NCBI GenBank assembly: GCA_021298815.1 | Contig: JAJTHE010000060.1 | Coordinates: 23,631-87,630 of the forward strand | DNA: 64,000 bases | Reading direction: 5' to 3' | Source of the DNA: Betaproteobacteria bacterium | GTDB taxonomy: Bacteria; Pseudomonadota; Gammaproteobacteria; Burkholderiales; CAIKXV01 | Part shown: piece by piece, positions 17,739 to 27,187 of the stretch | Position numbering within the stretch: position 1 is the stretch's first letter | How the letters are laid out: every line of letters begins with the position of its first letter | Notes under the pieces: model-generated | The model's input: only the letters and a program-made list of their open reading frames with translations | Database searches by the model: none | What the model was told of the DNA's origin: nothing | Program-made: the position numbers and the translations under genes

Positions 17739-20612
17739 TCACTTCAACCGGGCCAGCTGCGCATTCACCTTTTCCAGCGTCGCGGTGAAGCCGGCGAGCC
17801 GGACGCGCTCCTGCTCCAGCACCTGCGCCGGCGCACGGGCGACGAAGTTCTCGTTCGCCAGCTTGCCCCGCGCCTTCGTGATCTCGTTCTCGAGCCGCGC
17901 GGCCTCCTTGCCGAGGCGCTCGCGCTCCGCAGCGGGGTCGACCTCGACCTTCAGCACGAGGCGCGTGGTGCCGACCACCGCGACCGGCGCATCGGCTGCA
18001 GCCTCGTCAACGGAAGCGCCGGCGACTGCACTGGCACCGGCACCGGCCGCCACGTCGTCGGCGACCGCCACCGTCGACAGGCGCGCCAGCGGCACGAGGT
18101 AGCGCGCGAAGCGGGCCACCGAGCCGTCGTCGCCGAAGGCGACCAGTGGCACCTTCTGCGCGGGCGAAAGGTTCAGCTCGCCGCGCAGCTGGCGGCAGGC
18201 ATCGACCAGCGCCTTCAGGCGCTCGATCGCGGCATCGCTCGCCGGATCGATGCGCTCGGGCTGCGACTGCGGGTAAGGCTGCACCATGATGCTCGACGTC
18301 TCGTCCGCGCGCCGCTTGCCGGCGGCGACCGACACCGTCTGCCAGAGCGCCTCGGTGATGAACGGGATCACCGGATGGGCCAGCCGCAGCGTGGCCTCCA
18401 GCACGCGCAGCAGCGTGCGGCGGGTGCCGCGCTGCACGGCGGGGTCGTCGTCCTGCAACTGCACCTTCGCCAGTTCGACATACCAGTCGCAGTACTCGTC
18501 CCATGCGAAACGGTAGATCGCCTGCGCGACGTTGTCCAGCCGGTAGTCGGCGAAGCCGCGCGCGACCTCTGCCTCGACCCGCTGCAGCTCGCCGATGATC
18601 CAGCGGTCCGCCTCGGACAGCACCACCGCCGCGGCCTCGTCGAGGCCGCAGTCGTGCCCGTCGGTGTTCATCAGCACGAAGCGGGTCGCGTTCCACAGCT
18701 TGTTGCAGAAGTTGCGGTAGCCCTCGCAGCGCTTGAAGTCGAAGTTCACGTTGCGGCCGAGCGTCGCGTAGGCGGCCATCGTGAAGCGCAGGGCATCGGC
18801 GCCATAGGGCGGGATGCCGGCCGGGAACTCCTTCTTCGTGCGCGCGGCGACCTTCGGCGCGGTCTCGGGCCGGCGCAGCCCGGTGGTGCGCTTCTCCAGC
18901 AGCGGCTCGATCGCGATGCCTTCGATCAGGTCGACCGGGTCGATCGTGTTGCCCTCTGACTTCGACATCTTCTTGCCTTCGGCGTCGCGCACGATGCCGT
19001 GGATGTAGACGTCGCGGAACGGGATGCGACCGGTGAAGTGCAGGGTCATCATCACCATGCGCGCCACCCAGAAGAAGATGATCTCGTAGCCGGTGACCAG
19101 CACGGAGGACGGCAGGTAAAGGTCGTAGGCGGCCTTCTGCGCAGGCGGCGCATCGGGCTTCGCCGCCTCCGGCCATCCGAGCGTCGAGAAGCAGACCAGT
19201 GCCGAGGAGTACCAGGTGTCGAGCACGTCGGGGTCGCGCGTGAGCGGGCCGTCGCTGCCGCGCGCGCGTGCCTGTGCCAGCGCATCGGCTTCGCTGCGTG
19301 CCACGTAGACATGGCCGTCGGGACCGTACCAGGCCGGGATCTGATGGCCCCACCAGAGCTGGCGCGAGATGCACCAGTCCTGGATGTTGTCGAGCCACTG
19401 GTTGTAGGTGCTGGTCCAGTTCTCGGGGAAGAATCGCACCTTGCCGTCGCGCACCGCATCGCGCGCGACCGCACTGATCGAGCGGCCGGGATGCAGCGTG
19501 CCTTCCGGGGCGGGCCTGCCCATCGCGACGAACCACTGGTCGGTGAGCATCGGCTCGACCACTTCGCCGGTGCGCGCGCAGCGCGGCACCATCATCTTGT
19601 GCGGCTTCTCGCTCACCAGCAGGCCGGCCTCGCGCAGGTCGGCCAGCACTGCCTTGCGCGCGACGTAGCGGTCCATGCCGCGGTACTTCTGCGGCGCGTT
19701 GTCGTTCACCTTCGCATCGAGGGTGAGGATGCCGATCGGCGCCAGGCCGTGGCGCTCGCCGACCTGGAAGTCGTTGAAGTCGTGTGCCGGCGTGATCTTC
19801 ACGCAGCCGGTGCCGAACGCCGGATCGACATAGGCGTCGGCGATCACCGGGATCTCGCGCCCGGTGAGCGGCAGCACCAGGCTGCGGCCGACCAGCGCCC
19901 GGTAGCGCTCGTCGTCCGGGTGCACCGCGACGGCGACGTCGCCGAGCATCGTCTCGGGCCGGGTGGTCGCGACCACCAGGCCGTCGCCGCCGCCAGCGAT
20001 CGGATAGCGGATCTCCCACAGGCGGCCGTCTTCCTCCTCGCTCTCGACCTCGAGGTCGGACACCGCGGTGCCGAGCTTCGGATCCCAGTTCACCAGCCGC
20101 TTGCCGCGGTAGATCAGGCCCTGCTCGTACAGCCGCACGAAGGTGTCGACCACCACGGTGGACAGCGACTCGTCCATCGTGAAGTACTCGCGCTGGAAAT
20201 CCGCCGAGGCGCCGAGGCGCTTCATCTGATTGATGATGGTGTCGCCGGAGAAGCGCTTCCAGTCCCAGACCTGCTCGATGAACTTCTCGCGCCCGAGCGC
20301 ATGGCGCGACTGGCCGTTCGCCTCGAGCTGCCGCTCGACGACGATCTGGGTGGCGATGCCGGCATGGTCGGTGCCCGGCAGCCAGAGCGTGTTGAAGCCG
20401 CGCATCCGGTGGTAGCGGGTCAGCGCGTCCATGATCGTCTGGTTGAACGCATGGCCCATGTGCAGTATGCCGGTGACGTTCGGCGGCGGCAGCTGGATCG
20501 CGAACGCCGGCTTGCCGGGTTCGGTGCCGGCGGCGAAGTAGCCGCGCCGCTCCCATTCCGGGCCCCAGAACGATTCGATGCTGCCAGGTTCGAAGCTCTT
20601 CGGAAGTTCCAT
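17739..20612 (-). CDS. valS: valyl-tRNA synthetase
   Basis: 957-aa class I aminoacyl-tRNA synthetase charging tRNA-Val. HIGH-type motif HMGHAF is in the [18 protein letters not shown] context, and KMSKS occurs as KKMSKSEGN. The editing domain [11 protein letters not shown] context, anticodon-binding region and C-terminal coiled-coil arm ([14 protein letters not shown]...[12 protein letters not shown]) are present. The start ATG 20612 gives the normal N-terminus [13 protein letters not shown]; the frame remains open upstream but without homology. The C-terminal domain has an Ala/Asp-rich insert ([19 protein letters not shown]) before the coiled coil. Order with holC and pepA is standard for Betaproteobacteria. 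Confidence 0.97.
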   Translation of the reverse strand: MELPKSFEPGSIESFWGPEWERRGYFAAGTEPGKPAFAIQLPPPNVTGILHMGHAFNQTIMDALTRYHRMRGFNTLWLPGTDHAGIATQIVVERQLEANGQSRHALGREKFIEQVWDWKRFSGDTIINQMKRLGASADFQREYFTMDESLSTVVVDTFVRLYEQGLIYRGKRLVNWDPKLGTAVSDLEVESEEEDGRLWEIRYPIAGGGDGLVVATTRPETMLGDVAVAVHPDDERYRALVGRSLVLPLTGREIPVIADAYVDPAFGTGCVKITPAHDFNDFQVGERHGLAPIGILTLDAKVNDNAPQKYRGMDRYVARKAVLADLREAGLLVSEKPHKMMVPRCARTGEVVEPMLTDQWFVAMGRPAPEGTLHPGRSISAVARDAVRDGKVRFFPENWTSTYNQWLDNIQDWCISRQLWWGHQIPAWYGPDGHVYVARSEADALAQARARGSDGPLTRDPDVLDTWYSSALVCFSTLGWPEAAKPDAPPAQKAAYDLYLPSSVLVTGYEIIFFWVARMVMMTLHFTGRIPFRDVYIHGIVRDAEGKKMSKSEGNTIDPVDLIEGIAIEPLLEKRTTGLRRPETAPKVAARTKKEFPAGIPPYGADALRFTMAAYATLGRNVNFDFKRCEGYRNFCNKLWNATRFVLMNTDGHDCGLDEAAAVVLSEADRWIIGELQRVEAEVARGFADYRLDNVAQAIYRFAWDEYCDWYVELAKVQLQDDDPAVQRGTRRTLLRVLEATLRLAHPVIPFITEALWQTVSVAAGKRRADETSSIMVQPYPQSQPERIDPASDAAIERLKALVDACRQLRGELNLSPAQKVPLVAFGDDGSVARFARYLVPLARLSTVAVADDVAAGAGASAVAGASVDEAAADAPVAVVGTTRLVLKVEVDPAAERERLGKEAARLENEITKARGKLANENFVARAPAQVLEQERVRLAGFTATLEKVNAQLARLK

Positions 20613-20651
20613 GGATCGTGCGTTGGTGCAGGCGAGTGGCGTGAACCCGAG

Positions 20652-20657
20652 ATTATA
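20652..20657 (-). promoter_or_regulatory. probable -10 element for valS
   Basis: A perfect TATAAT on the minus strand, 40 bp before the valS ATG and just after the upstream ORF stop. No convincing -35 is seen 16-18 bp away, so only the -10 is called. Confidence 0.4.
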
Positions 20658-20697
20658 GGGGCAGGGGAGGGCCTGCCCTTGCCGCCACCGGCGACGG

Positions 20698-21396
20698 TCA
20701 GCGCCGTCCCGCGTCGTGTTCGCGCGCGAGCGCGGCAACCACCTCGTCGACCGCCCGTTCGATCTCGCCGCGCACCTGGTCGCGGATCCGGGTTTCCTGG
20801 TCGCTGCGCCAGGCCTCGAGTTCGTCCCGGAAGCCGCGCTCCACGTCCATCAGGGTGCGGTCGAGGTCGGCCATCGCCCGTTCGCACAGGCGGTCCTCGA
20901 GGGTCGGATCGAGCAGCGATTCGACCCGCTCGCGCAGTTCCTGCCGGGTGGTCGGATCGGGGGGCAGGCGCGGTGCCGCGGCCGACGGCAGGTCGGGACG
21001 CGGCGGCGTCGGCAAGGGTGGGGTGGCGGGCATCGGCGCAGCATCGATCCGGGCACCGGGCTCGTTCGTGCGCCCGCCTTCCGCATCCCGCGTCTCGCGC
21101 AGCTCGACCGATTCGGTCAGGGTCGGAACATGCCGCGCCGCCGGCAGTGCCGCGGGACTCGTCTCGGGTGAGGTCCAGGTCACCGGCTGGTCGAGCGTGG
21201 GGATCTCGGGGTGCACCAGCGTATGTTCGGCGGGTGAATCGAGACCACGCAGGCGGCCCAGCAGGACTTCGAGCTTGTTGAGCACCTCCTGCGAGGCACC
21301 TGCGGTGTCAGGGCCGCCGGCGGCGCCATCGATGCCGGGGACGATCCGGCCCTCGGGTGGAGCGCCGCCTGGCGGCATGGGGGGAGCCTCGCCCAT
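20698..21396 (-). CDS. hypothetical protein between holC and valS (proline-rich)
   Basis: 232 aa. The first half is Pro/Ala/Gly-rich with short motifs EIPTLDQPV and [10 protein letters not shown], resembling the DUF2486-type proteins found at this spot in Burkholderia relatives; that family name is from memory and uncertain. The C-terminal 90 residues are charged and helical ([29 protein letters not shown]...), ending AREHDAGRR. Start ATG 21396 sits 9 bp after the holC stop. No catalytic motif is visible. Confidence 0.7.
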   Translation of the reverse strand: MGEAPPMPPGGAPPEGRIVPGIDGAAGGPDTAGASQEVLNKLEVLLGRLRGLDSPAEHTLVHPEIPTLDQPVTWTSPETSPAALPAARHVPTLTESVELRETRDAEGGRTNEPGARIDAAPMPATPPLPTPPRPDLPSAAAPRLPPDPTTRQELRERVESLLDPTLEDRLCERAMADLDRTLMDVERGFRDELEAWRSDQETRIRDQVRGEIERAVDEVVAALAREHDAGRR

Positions 21397-21404
21397 CGTC
21401 GTCG

Positions 21405-21881
21405 TCAGCCTCGCGCCGCCGTCCGGTCGGACGAACCGCCAGCGCGGCCGGCGGTGCCGGCCGGCCTTGCCAGGTCGTGCGAGGCCAGTGCGTAGCCGCG
21501 TTCGGAATAGAACTTCCAGCGCGCCCGCGCGCGCTGGCGGTCCTCCGGATCGAGCGAGACGACCTCGACCAGGCGCTCGAAGCGGCTGAACACCGCCGGG
21601 GTGGCATCGGTCAGGTTGAGCAGCACCTGGTCGTGCGGCAGCGGTTCGGTTGCATGGTCGACGATCACCGGCGTGCGCGCCGCGAGCGGATGCGCTGCCC
21701 GCACATGCGGCAGGAAGCTGAGCTGGGCGAACGTCCACATCAACCGGTCGACGCGCTCGGACTGCGCCTCGTCCGCGGTCAGCACGAACAGCCGCACGCC
21801 CCGCTCGATCGCCTTCGCGGCGATGGTGCATGCGATGCGCTCGCGTGCCTCGACGTTGATGTAGAAATCGACCCGGGTCAT
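21405..21881 (-). CDS. holC: DNA polymerase III chi subunit
   Basis: 158 aa. HolC begins TRVDFYINVEARERIACTIAAKAIERG and has the LFVLTADEAQSERVDRLMWTF segment and WKFYSERGY near the end; these define the chi family, which links the clamp loader psi subunit to single-stranded DNA-binding protein. The final 30 residues are low-complexity Gly/Ala/Arg. It lies 43 bp after pepA, in the conserved pepA-holC-valS order. Confidence 0.92.
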   Translation of the reverse strand: MTRVDFYINVEARERIACTIAAKAIERGVRLFVLTADEAQSERVDRLMWTFAQLSFLPHVRAAHPLAARTPVIVDHATEPLPHDQVLLNLTDATPAVFSRFERLVEVVSLDPEDRQRARARWKFYSERGYALASHDLARPAGTAGRAGGSSDRTAARG

Positions 21882-21924
21882 GGTGCCTGCCGTCGCCGTG
21901 CGCTGCCGAGGCCGCCGCGCGCGC

Positions 21925-23421
21925 TCAGCTGCGCGCCGAACGCGCGCGTGCCACCAGGAACTCGGTGAGCAGCGGCACCGGGCGCCCGGTCGCGCCCTTG
22001 TCCCGTCCGGATTTCCAGGCGGTCCCGGCGATGTCCAGGTGGGCCCATGCGAACTTGCGCGCGAAGCGGGCGAGGTAGCAGGCCGCGGTGACGCTGCCCG
22101 CCGGCCTGCCGCCGATGTTCGCGAAGTCGGCGAAGTTGCTCTTCAGCTGCTCCTGGTAGTCCTCCCACAGCGGCATCTGCCAGACACGGTCCCAGGCCGC
22201 GTCGCCGGCCTGCTGCACCTCGCGCGCCAGCGTCTCGTTGTTCGCGTACAGGCCGGAGGCGACATGGCCGAGCGCAATCACGCAGGCCCCGGTGAGCGTC
22301 GCGATGTCGATCACCAGCGCCGGCTGGTGGCGTTCGCACCAGGTCATCGCGTCGCACAGGACCAGCCGGCCCTCTGCGTCGGTGTTCAGGATCTCGACGG
22401 TCTGGCCGGACATTGTCGTCACGATGTCGCCCGGGCGGGTGGCGTTGCTGCCGGGCATGTTCTCGGCCGCGGCGACGATGCCGATCACGTTGATCGGCAG
22501 CTTGAGCATCGCGACGGCCTTCATCGTGCCCAGCACGCTGGCGCCCCCGGCCATGTCGAACTTCATCTCGTCCATCTCGGGGGCGGACTTCAGCGAGATG
22601 CCGCCGGTGTCGAACGTGATGCCCTTGCCGATCAGCACCACCGGTGCCGACTTGCGGTCGCCGCCCTGCCAGGCGAGCGAGATCAGCCGGGGCGGCTGGC
22701 GGCTGCCGCGGGCGACCGCCAGCAGTGCACCCATGCCCAGCCGCTGCATGTCCTTCTCGTCGAGGACCTCGAGCTTGAGCCTGTGCGATTTCGCAAGCGC
22801 CGTGGCCTGGGCCGCGAGGTAGCTCGGATGGCAGATGTTGGGCGGCAGGTTGGCGAGGTCCTTCGCGAAGTTCACGCCCTGGGCGGTGGCCACACCCTGG
22901 GCGAGCGCGGCCTCGGCGTCGACGTTGCTGCGCGCGTTCACCTTCAGCGAGATCGAGCGCAGCGCCGGCGCATTGCGCTCGGGCTGGCTCTTCATCTGGT
23001 CGAAGCGGTACAGGGCCTCCATCGCGACCACTACCGCCTGGGTGATCGCCCAGGCCTGGCTGCGGCCGGGCACCGGCACCTCGGTCAGGCAGAGCAGTGC
23101 GTCGCGGGCTCCGGTCTGGCGCAGTGCCGACACCGAGGCGCGGACCGCTTCGCGGTAGCCCTTTTCCCGGAATTCGCCCGCCGGACCCAGCCCGACCAGC
23201 AGGATGCGCTCGAACAGCTTGCCTTCGACCCGGGACACCAGCAGGGTGGTGCCCGCCTTGCCGTCGAAATCGCCCTGCTTGACGATCGCGGAGAGCGCGC
23301 CGCGGGTCGCCTTGTCGATCGCCAGCGCGGAGGCGGAAAGCTCGCGTGCCTGGAACACGCCGACCACGGCGCACGCGCTCTTCAGCTTCTCGGGGCTGCC
23401 GGTCTTTATGCTAAATTCCAT
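21925..23421 (-). CDS. pepA: leucyl aminopeptidase (cytosol aminopeptidase PepA)
   Basis: 498-aa M17 dizinc aminopeptidase. Signature NTDAEGRLVL is present, with metal-binding Lys in VLIGKGITFDTGGISLK and Asp in MDEMKFDMAGGA. It releases N-terminal residues from peptides in the cytoplasm; PepA can also bind DNA in recombination and pyrimidine control in Enterobacteria. ATG 23421 gives the normal N-terminus MEFSIKTG. Divergent from lptF with a shared 164-bp control region. Confidence 0.96.
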   Translation of the reverse strand: MEFSIKTGSPEKLKSACAVVGVFQARELSASALAIDKATRGALSAIVKQGDFDGKAGTTLLVSRVEGKLFERILLVGLGPAGEFREKGYREAVRASVSALRQTGARDALLCLTEVPVPGRSQAWAITQAVVVAMEALYRFDQMKSQPERNAPALRSISLKVNARSNVDAEAALAQGVATAQGVNFAKDLANLPPNICHPSYLAAQATALAKSHRLKLEVLDEKDMQRLGMGALLAVARGSRQPPRLISLAWQGGDRKSAPVVLIGKGITFDTGGISLKSAPEMDEMKFDMAGGASVLGTMKAVAMLKLPINVIGIVAAAENMPGSNATRPGDIVTTMSGQTVEILNTDAEGRLVLCDAMTWCERHQPALVIDIATLTGACVIALGHVASGLYANNETLAREVQQAGDAAWDRVWQMPLWEDYQEQLKSNFADFANIGGRPAGSVTAACYLARFARKFAWAHLDIAGTAWKSGRDKGATGRPVPLLTEFLVARARSARS

Positions 23422-23472
23422 CTGATGTCCCTCGCTCAGGTAACTGTACTGGCCGCAGCCATCCTGCGGCCC

Positions 23473-23502
23473 ATTATCGGCGTGCGGTCTCTCCCAAGTC
23501 AA
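23473..23502 (-). promoter_or_regulatory. sigma-70 promoter of pepA
   Basis: On the minus strand TTGACT (23497-23502) and GATAAT (23473-23478) are separated by 18 bp, about 50 bp ahead of the pepA start. Good match to consensus in the pepA/lptF divergent region. Confidence 0.6.
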
Positions 23503-23585
23503 AACGATCGGGCTGTTGCCGCAAGTGCCGCGCGGGTCTCCCGCCCGTCCCCGCGGGCCTTCCGGCCGCCGTTGCTTCCTGCCCG

Positions 23586-24701
23586 GTGATCTTCTACCGC
23601 TCGCAGCTGCGCGAGTTCTTCCTCACCGCTTCGGCCGTGTGTGCCGTGCTGCTCGCGATCATGGTGACTACCCAGTTCATCCGGTTGCTGGGGATGGCCG
23701 CCGGTGGCAAGTTCGCCGCGGACGGGGTCGCCGCGATCCTCGGCTTCACTGCGATCAACTACCTCCCGGTGGTGCTCTCGCTGACGTTGTTCATCACCGT
23801 GCTGAGCTGCCTCACGCGCATGCACCGCGACTCGGAGATGGTCGTATGGTCGGCGAGCGGCGTGTCGCCGGCCGCCTGGATCGGTCCGGTGCTCGCGTTC
23901 GCCCTGCCGCTGGCGCTGGTCATCGGCGGGCTCAGCCTGGGCCTGTCGCCGTGGTCGAACCAGAAGAGCGACGAGTTCCGGCGCCAGCTCGAGGCGCGCG
24001 ACGAATCGGCCAGCGTGTCCGCCGGTGTCTTCCGGGAGTCGCGCGGCGGCGACCGGGTCTACTTCGTCGAATCGGTCTCGCGCGAGGAGAACACGGTCGG
24101 CAACGTGTTCGTGCATTCGGTGCAGAACCAGCGCGCGGGCAGCATGGTCGCGCGCCGCGGATTCCTCGAGACGCGCGAGAACGGCGACCGCTTCCTCGTG
24201 CTCGAGCAGGGGCGCCGCTACGAGGGCGACCCCGGCTCCGCCGAGTTCCGCACCACCGTGTTCGAACGCTACGCGATCCGGATCGAGACCGCGGAGTCGC
24301 GCGGCGGCAGCCGCCCGGTCAAGGGCATCCCCACCCTCGACCTGCTGGCGAACCCGACGCCGGCCAACATCGCCGAGTTCACCTGGCGCTGCGGCCTGCC
24401 CATCATGGCGGTCATCCTCGCGCTGGCGGCGATCCCGCTGTCCTACGTGAATCCGCGCGTCGGCCGGTCGCTGAACTACGTGTTCGCGATCATGCTGTAC
24501 ATGCTCTACAGCAACCTGCTGTCCATCGTGCAGGCATGGATCGCGCAGGGCCGGCTCGCGCCCGCCGTCGGTTTCTGGGTGGTGCATGCCGTGATGCTGG
24601 CGCTTACGCTGGTGCTGTTCTCGCGCCGTGCCTTCGCGCTGTCCTGGCCAAGGCTGCGCTGGCCATGGCGCAGGCGTGCGGCGTCGGCTCCGGTGGCCTG
24701 A
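23586..24701 (+). CDS. lptF: LPS export ABC permease LptF
   Basis: 371 aa. LptF is one of two inner-membrane permeases of the LptB2FGC lipopolysaccharide transporter. Begins IFYRSQLREFFLTASAVCAVLLAIM, with three N-terminal spans, a periplasmic beta-jellyroll (about 130-270) and three C-terminal spans. The start codon is GTG 23586. Downstream lptG follows after 12 bp. The arrangement divergent from pepA is the usual one in Proteobacteria. Confidence 0.95.
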   Translation: MIFYRSQLREFFLTASAVCAVLLAIMVTTQFIRLLGMAAGGKFAADGVAAILGFTAINYLPVVLSLTLFITVLSCLTRMHRDSEMVVWSASGVSPAAWIGPVLAFALPLALVIGGLSLGLSPWSNQKSDEFRRQLEARDESASVSAGVFRESRGGDRVYFVESVSREENTVGNVFVHSVQNQRAGSMVARRGFLETRENGDRFLVLEQGRRYEGDPGSAEFRTTVFERYAIRIETAESRGGSRPVKGIPTLDLLANPTPANIAEFTWRCGLPIMAVILALAAIPLSYVNPRVGRSLNYVFAIMLYMLYSNLLSIVQAWIAQGRLAPAVGFWVVHAVMLALTLVLFSRRAFALSWPRLRWPWRRRAASAPVA

Positions 24702-24713
24702 GGGACACGCCCC

Positions 24714-25784
24714 ATGGTCGTCATCAGCCGATACCTCCGGCGCGAGGTGTACACCACCACCGCGCTGGTGGTGGTGGCGCTGCTCGGGCTGTTCGCGCTG
24801 TTCGACCTGATCGGGGAACTGGACGAACTGGGCGAGGGCGCCTACCGGTTGCGCGAAATGTTCCTGTTCGTGGTGCTGAACCTGCCTGGCCACTTCTACG
24901 AGGCGCTGCCGGTGGCCGCGCTGATCGGCACCACGTTCGCGCTGACCCAGATGGCGCAGCAGTCCGAGTACACGGTGATCCGTGCGTCCGGCGTGTCCGC
25001 GGTACGGATGGCGCTCGTGCTGGTGCGTGCGGGCATCACCATCGCGCTGGTCGGCGTGCTGGTCGGCGAGGCGCTGGCCCCGGTGTCGGAGCGCGCGGCG
25101 CAGGCGCTGCGCCTGCAGGCGAAGTCCGCGGTGGTCGCCCAGGAGTTCCGCTCCGGCCTCTGGGTGAAGGACGGCAACAGCTTCATCAACGTGATGCAGG
25201 TGACACCCGAGCCCCGACTGATCGGGCTTCGCGTGTACGAGTTCGACGCTGCATGGCGCCTGGTGCGCGTCTGGTTCGCGCAGGAGGGCCGCTACCTCGG
25301 CGACAACCGCTGGCACATGGACCTGGTGAGCGAGACCCGTTTCGAGGGCGATCGCGCGATCGTCGAACGCGTCCCGACGCGCGAGTGGACCTCCGTGCTC
25401 ACGCCCGGCCTGCTCACCGTGCTGCTGGTCAAGCCGAACGAGATGTCCGCCGTGAACCTCTGGCAGTACGTGCAGCACCTGCGCGGCAGCCGGCAGGCGG
25501 CCAGCCGCTACGAGATCGCGTTGTGGCGGAAGGCTGCCTATCCGCTGGGCATCGTGGTGATGCTGGTGCTGGCGCTGCCGTTCGCGCAGCAGGCCCGGCG
25601 GGCGAGCGCCGGGCCGCGGGTGTTCGCCGGCATCATGCTCGGGCTGGCGTTCTTCTTCCTGAACACGCTGGCTTCGCACGCCGGCTGGCTCTACGACTGG
25701 CCACCGCCGGTCGCCGCGCTGCTCGCGCCACTGGTCTTCCTGTCGGTCGCGATCGGGCTGGTCGCGTGGTTCGAACGCCGCTGA
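24714..25784 (+). CDS. lptG: LPS export ABC permease LptG
   Basis: 356 aa. LptG partner of LptF: begins VVISRYLRREVYTTTALVVVALLGLFALFDLI, has a central periplasmic domain and ends with SVAIGLVAWFERR after three spans (FAGIMLGLAFFFLN). Same operon as lptF, with a 12-bp gap. Together they move LPS from the inner membrane toward the LptA bridge. Confidence 0.95.
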   Translation: MVVISRYLRREVYTTTALVVVALLGLFALFDLIGELDELGEGAYRLREMFLFVVLNLPGHFYEALPVAALIGTTFALTQMAQQSEYTVIRASGVSAVRMALVLVRAGITIALVGVLVGEALAPVSERAAQALRLQAKSAVVAQEFRSGLWVKDGNSFINVMQVTPEPRLIGLRVYEFDAAWRLVRVWFAQEGRYLGDNRWHMDLVSETRFEGDRAIVERVPTREWTSVLTPGLLTVLLVKPNEMSAVNLWQYVQHLRGSRQAASRYEIALWRKAAYPLGIVVMLVLALPFAQQARRASAGPRVFAGIMLGLAFFFLNTLASHAGWLYDWPPPVAALLAPLVFLSVAIGLVAWFERR

Positions 25785-25795
25785 GCGCTGCCGCC

Positions 25796-26233
25796 TCAGC
25801 CCTCGACGAGCACCAGGCGGGTACCGGCCAGGCGGTCGTGCAGGAACTGGCGGTCGCGATCCACCAGTGCCCATGCCAGGCCGGCCCCGACCGCGAGCAC
25901 GCTCGGCCATGCCAGCAGGTACCGGCACAGGGCCCGCCCGCGACCGACCGGCGCGCCGTCCGCCGCGACCAGGCGCAGGCGCCAGGTGCGCATCGGCAGG
26001 GTCTGTCCGCCGCGCGTCCAGAACCAGCCGAAATACAGTCCGAGGACCGCCAGCACCCAGCCCCGGAACAGCCACAGCGGCCAGCCGGCCGATGCATCGC
26101 GTCCGGTCGCGAGGTAAAGGGGCAGCAGGAAGGCGAGGCCGGCGAGCAGCAGCAGGGCCACCACGATCAGGCTTTCGTACACCAGGCTGCTCAGGCGCCT
26201 GAGCAGCGTCGCCGAAGGGGCGTGGACCTGCAC
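25796..26233 (-). CDS. RDD family membrane protein
   Basis: 145 aa with three or four hydrophobic segments and the RDD hallmarks: LLRRLSSLVYESLIV at the start, GQTLPMRTWRLRLV in the middle and LHDRLAGTRLVLVE at the end. GTG 26233 is chosen because it lies 14 bp after the DUF3106 stop and directly before the domain; the open frame extends further but overlaps that gene. Function of RDD proteins is generally unknown; some are Na+/H+ antiporters. Last gene of the ECF sigma operon and convergent with lptG. Confidence 0.8.
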   Translation of the reverse strand: MQVHAPSATLLRRLSSLVYESLIVVALLLLAGLAFLLPLYLATGRDASAGWPLWLFRGWVLAVLGLYFGWFWTRGGQTLPMRTWRLRLVAADGAPVGRGRALCRYLLAWPSVLAVGAGLAWALVDRDRQFLHDRLAGTRLVLVEG

Positions 26234-26246
26234 CTGCCGACCCCTG

Positions 26247-26819
26247 CTATTGCTGCGGAAGGGCGGTGGTCGCCTCGCCGCCGCCGTCGGCGCCGGCCGG
26301 CGCGGCAGGGGCCCACGGCTGCCGGGCTTCCTGCCAGCGGCGGGCAAGGTCCTGCCGCTGGTCGGCCGGGAGCTTGTTGAGCTGCTGGTAGTTCTTGCGC
26401 GCACGATCGCGTTCTTCGGCCGACAGCTGCGACCACTGCGACAGTCGCGACTTGACGCGTTCGCGCTGTTCGGAAGTCATCGTCGCCTGCCGCTGCGCGA
26501 TGCCGATCAGCTTGCGTCGGGTCTGCACGGCCAGGCTGTCCCAGCTCTCCTCGAGTGGCGCGAGGAATTCCTTCTGCGCCTGGGGCAGTTGCGCCCAGGA
26601 CGGTGCACGTGCCGCGGTCGCGCTCGCCGCATGCACGGTGCCTGCCGCGGCGGGCAGCAACGGGGCCCAGTGCGGCGCGGCGAACAGGGCCAGCGCGAGC
26701 AGCGCCGCGCAGCCGGGCCCGGAGCCGGATCGGCGGGTGCTTCGACGGGTTCCGGCGGTGCTGCCCCGGTGGCCCTCGGCGAAGGCTACTGCTGCGGTTC
26801 GACCGGGCGCTGCAGCCAT
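26247..26819 (-). CDS. DUF3106 domain protein
   Basis: 190 aa. After a basic N-terminus, a hydrophobic segment (CAALLALALFAAPHWAPLLPAAAG) suggests a membrane anchor or signal peptide. The rest is helical and charged, with the DUF3106 pattern SWAQLPQAQKEFLAPLEESWDSL, R.KLIGIAQRQATM..EQRERVKSRLSQWSQLS, and a C-terminal Pro/Ala tail. Heat-shock-like periplasmic stress sensors of the Spy/CpxP type have a similar helical look, but this is only a resemblance. It overlaps the DUF3619 gene by 34 bp. Confidence 0.8.
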   Translation of the reverse strand: MAAAPGRTAAVAFAEGHRGSTAGTRRSTRRSGSGPGCAALLALALFAAPHWAPLLPAAAGTVHAASATAARAPSWAQLPQAQKEFLAPLEESWDSLAVQTRRKLIGIAQRQATMTSEQRERVKSRLSQWSQLSAEERDRARKNYQQLNKLPADQRQDLARRWQEARQPWAPAAPAGADGGGEATTALPQQ

Positions 26820-27187
26820 GTATCGAACCCGTTGTCGATGTAGGCCGTCACCGGCAGGTCATCCGCCAGGATGGCGAGGTCGAGTGCGGCGGCCACATCG
26901 GCTTCGGCATCGCTGCCGAACTCGGTCAGCGTCACGCCGGAGATGGCCAGCGCGAGCATGCCCAGCGCAAGCCAGAGCCGCGGGCCTGCGAACCACTCGC
27001 GCAGGCCGCCGCCGGTGTAACCGCCGACCCCCGCCAGTGCCAGTGCGCGGACATGGCGCGGGCGCGCGGCCAGCCCGAGGGCCGCCTTGCGTGCCACCTG
27101 CAGCCGGGTCTGCACGTCCTCGTCGACACGCGCCAGCCCTTCATCGAGCAGCGCCGCGATCTGTCTGCCGAATTGCGCGTCGTTCAC
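26786..27187 (-). CDS. DUF3619 family single-span membrane protein (possible anti-sigma factor)
   Basis: 133 aa. Starts at GTG 27187 (NDAQFGRQIAALLDEGLARVDEDVQTRLQVARKAAL), overlapping the sigma-factor stop by 4 bases (GTGA) with AAAGGA ahead. A cytosolic helical N-terminal part of about 65 residues is followed by one membrane segment (LWLALGMLALAISGVTL) and a short acidic periplasmic end. Topology and tight coupling to an ECF sigma gene are those of an anti-sigma factor, though no HxxxCxxC zinc motif is seen. That function is inference. Confidence 0.78.
   Translation of the reverse strand: MNDAQFGRQIAALLDEGLARVDEDVQTRLQVARKAALGLAARPRHVRALALAGVGGYTGGGLREWFAGPRLWLALGMLALAISGVTLTEFGSDAEADVAAALDLAILADDLPVTAYIDNGFDTWLQRPVEPQQ

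Noticed and set aside
23516..26380. A 954-codon plus-strand frame across lptF and lptG
   Set aside because: Shadow of the real genes in another frame; Arg/Ala/Gly/Pro-rich without any domain.
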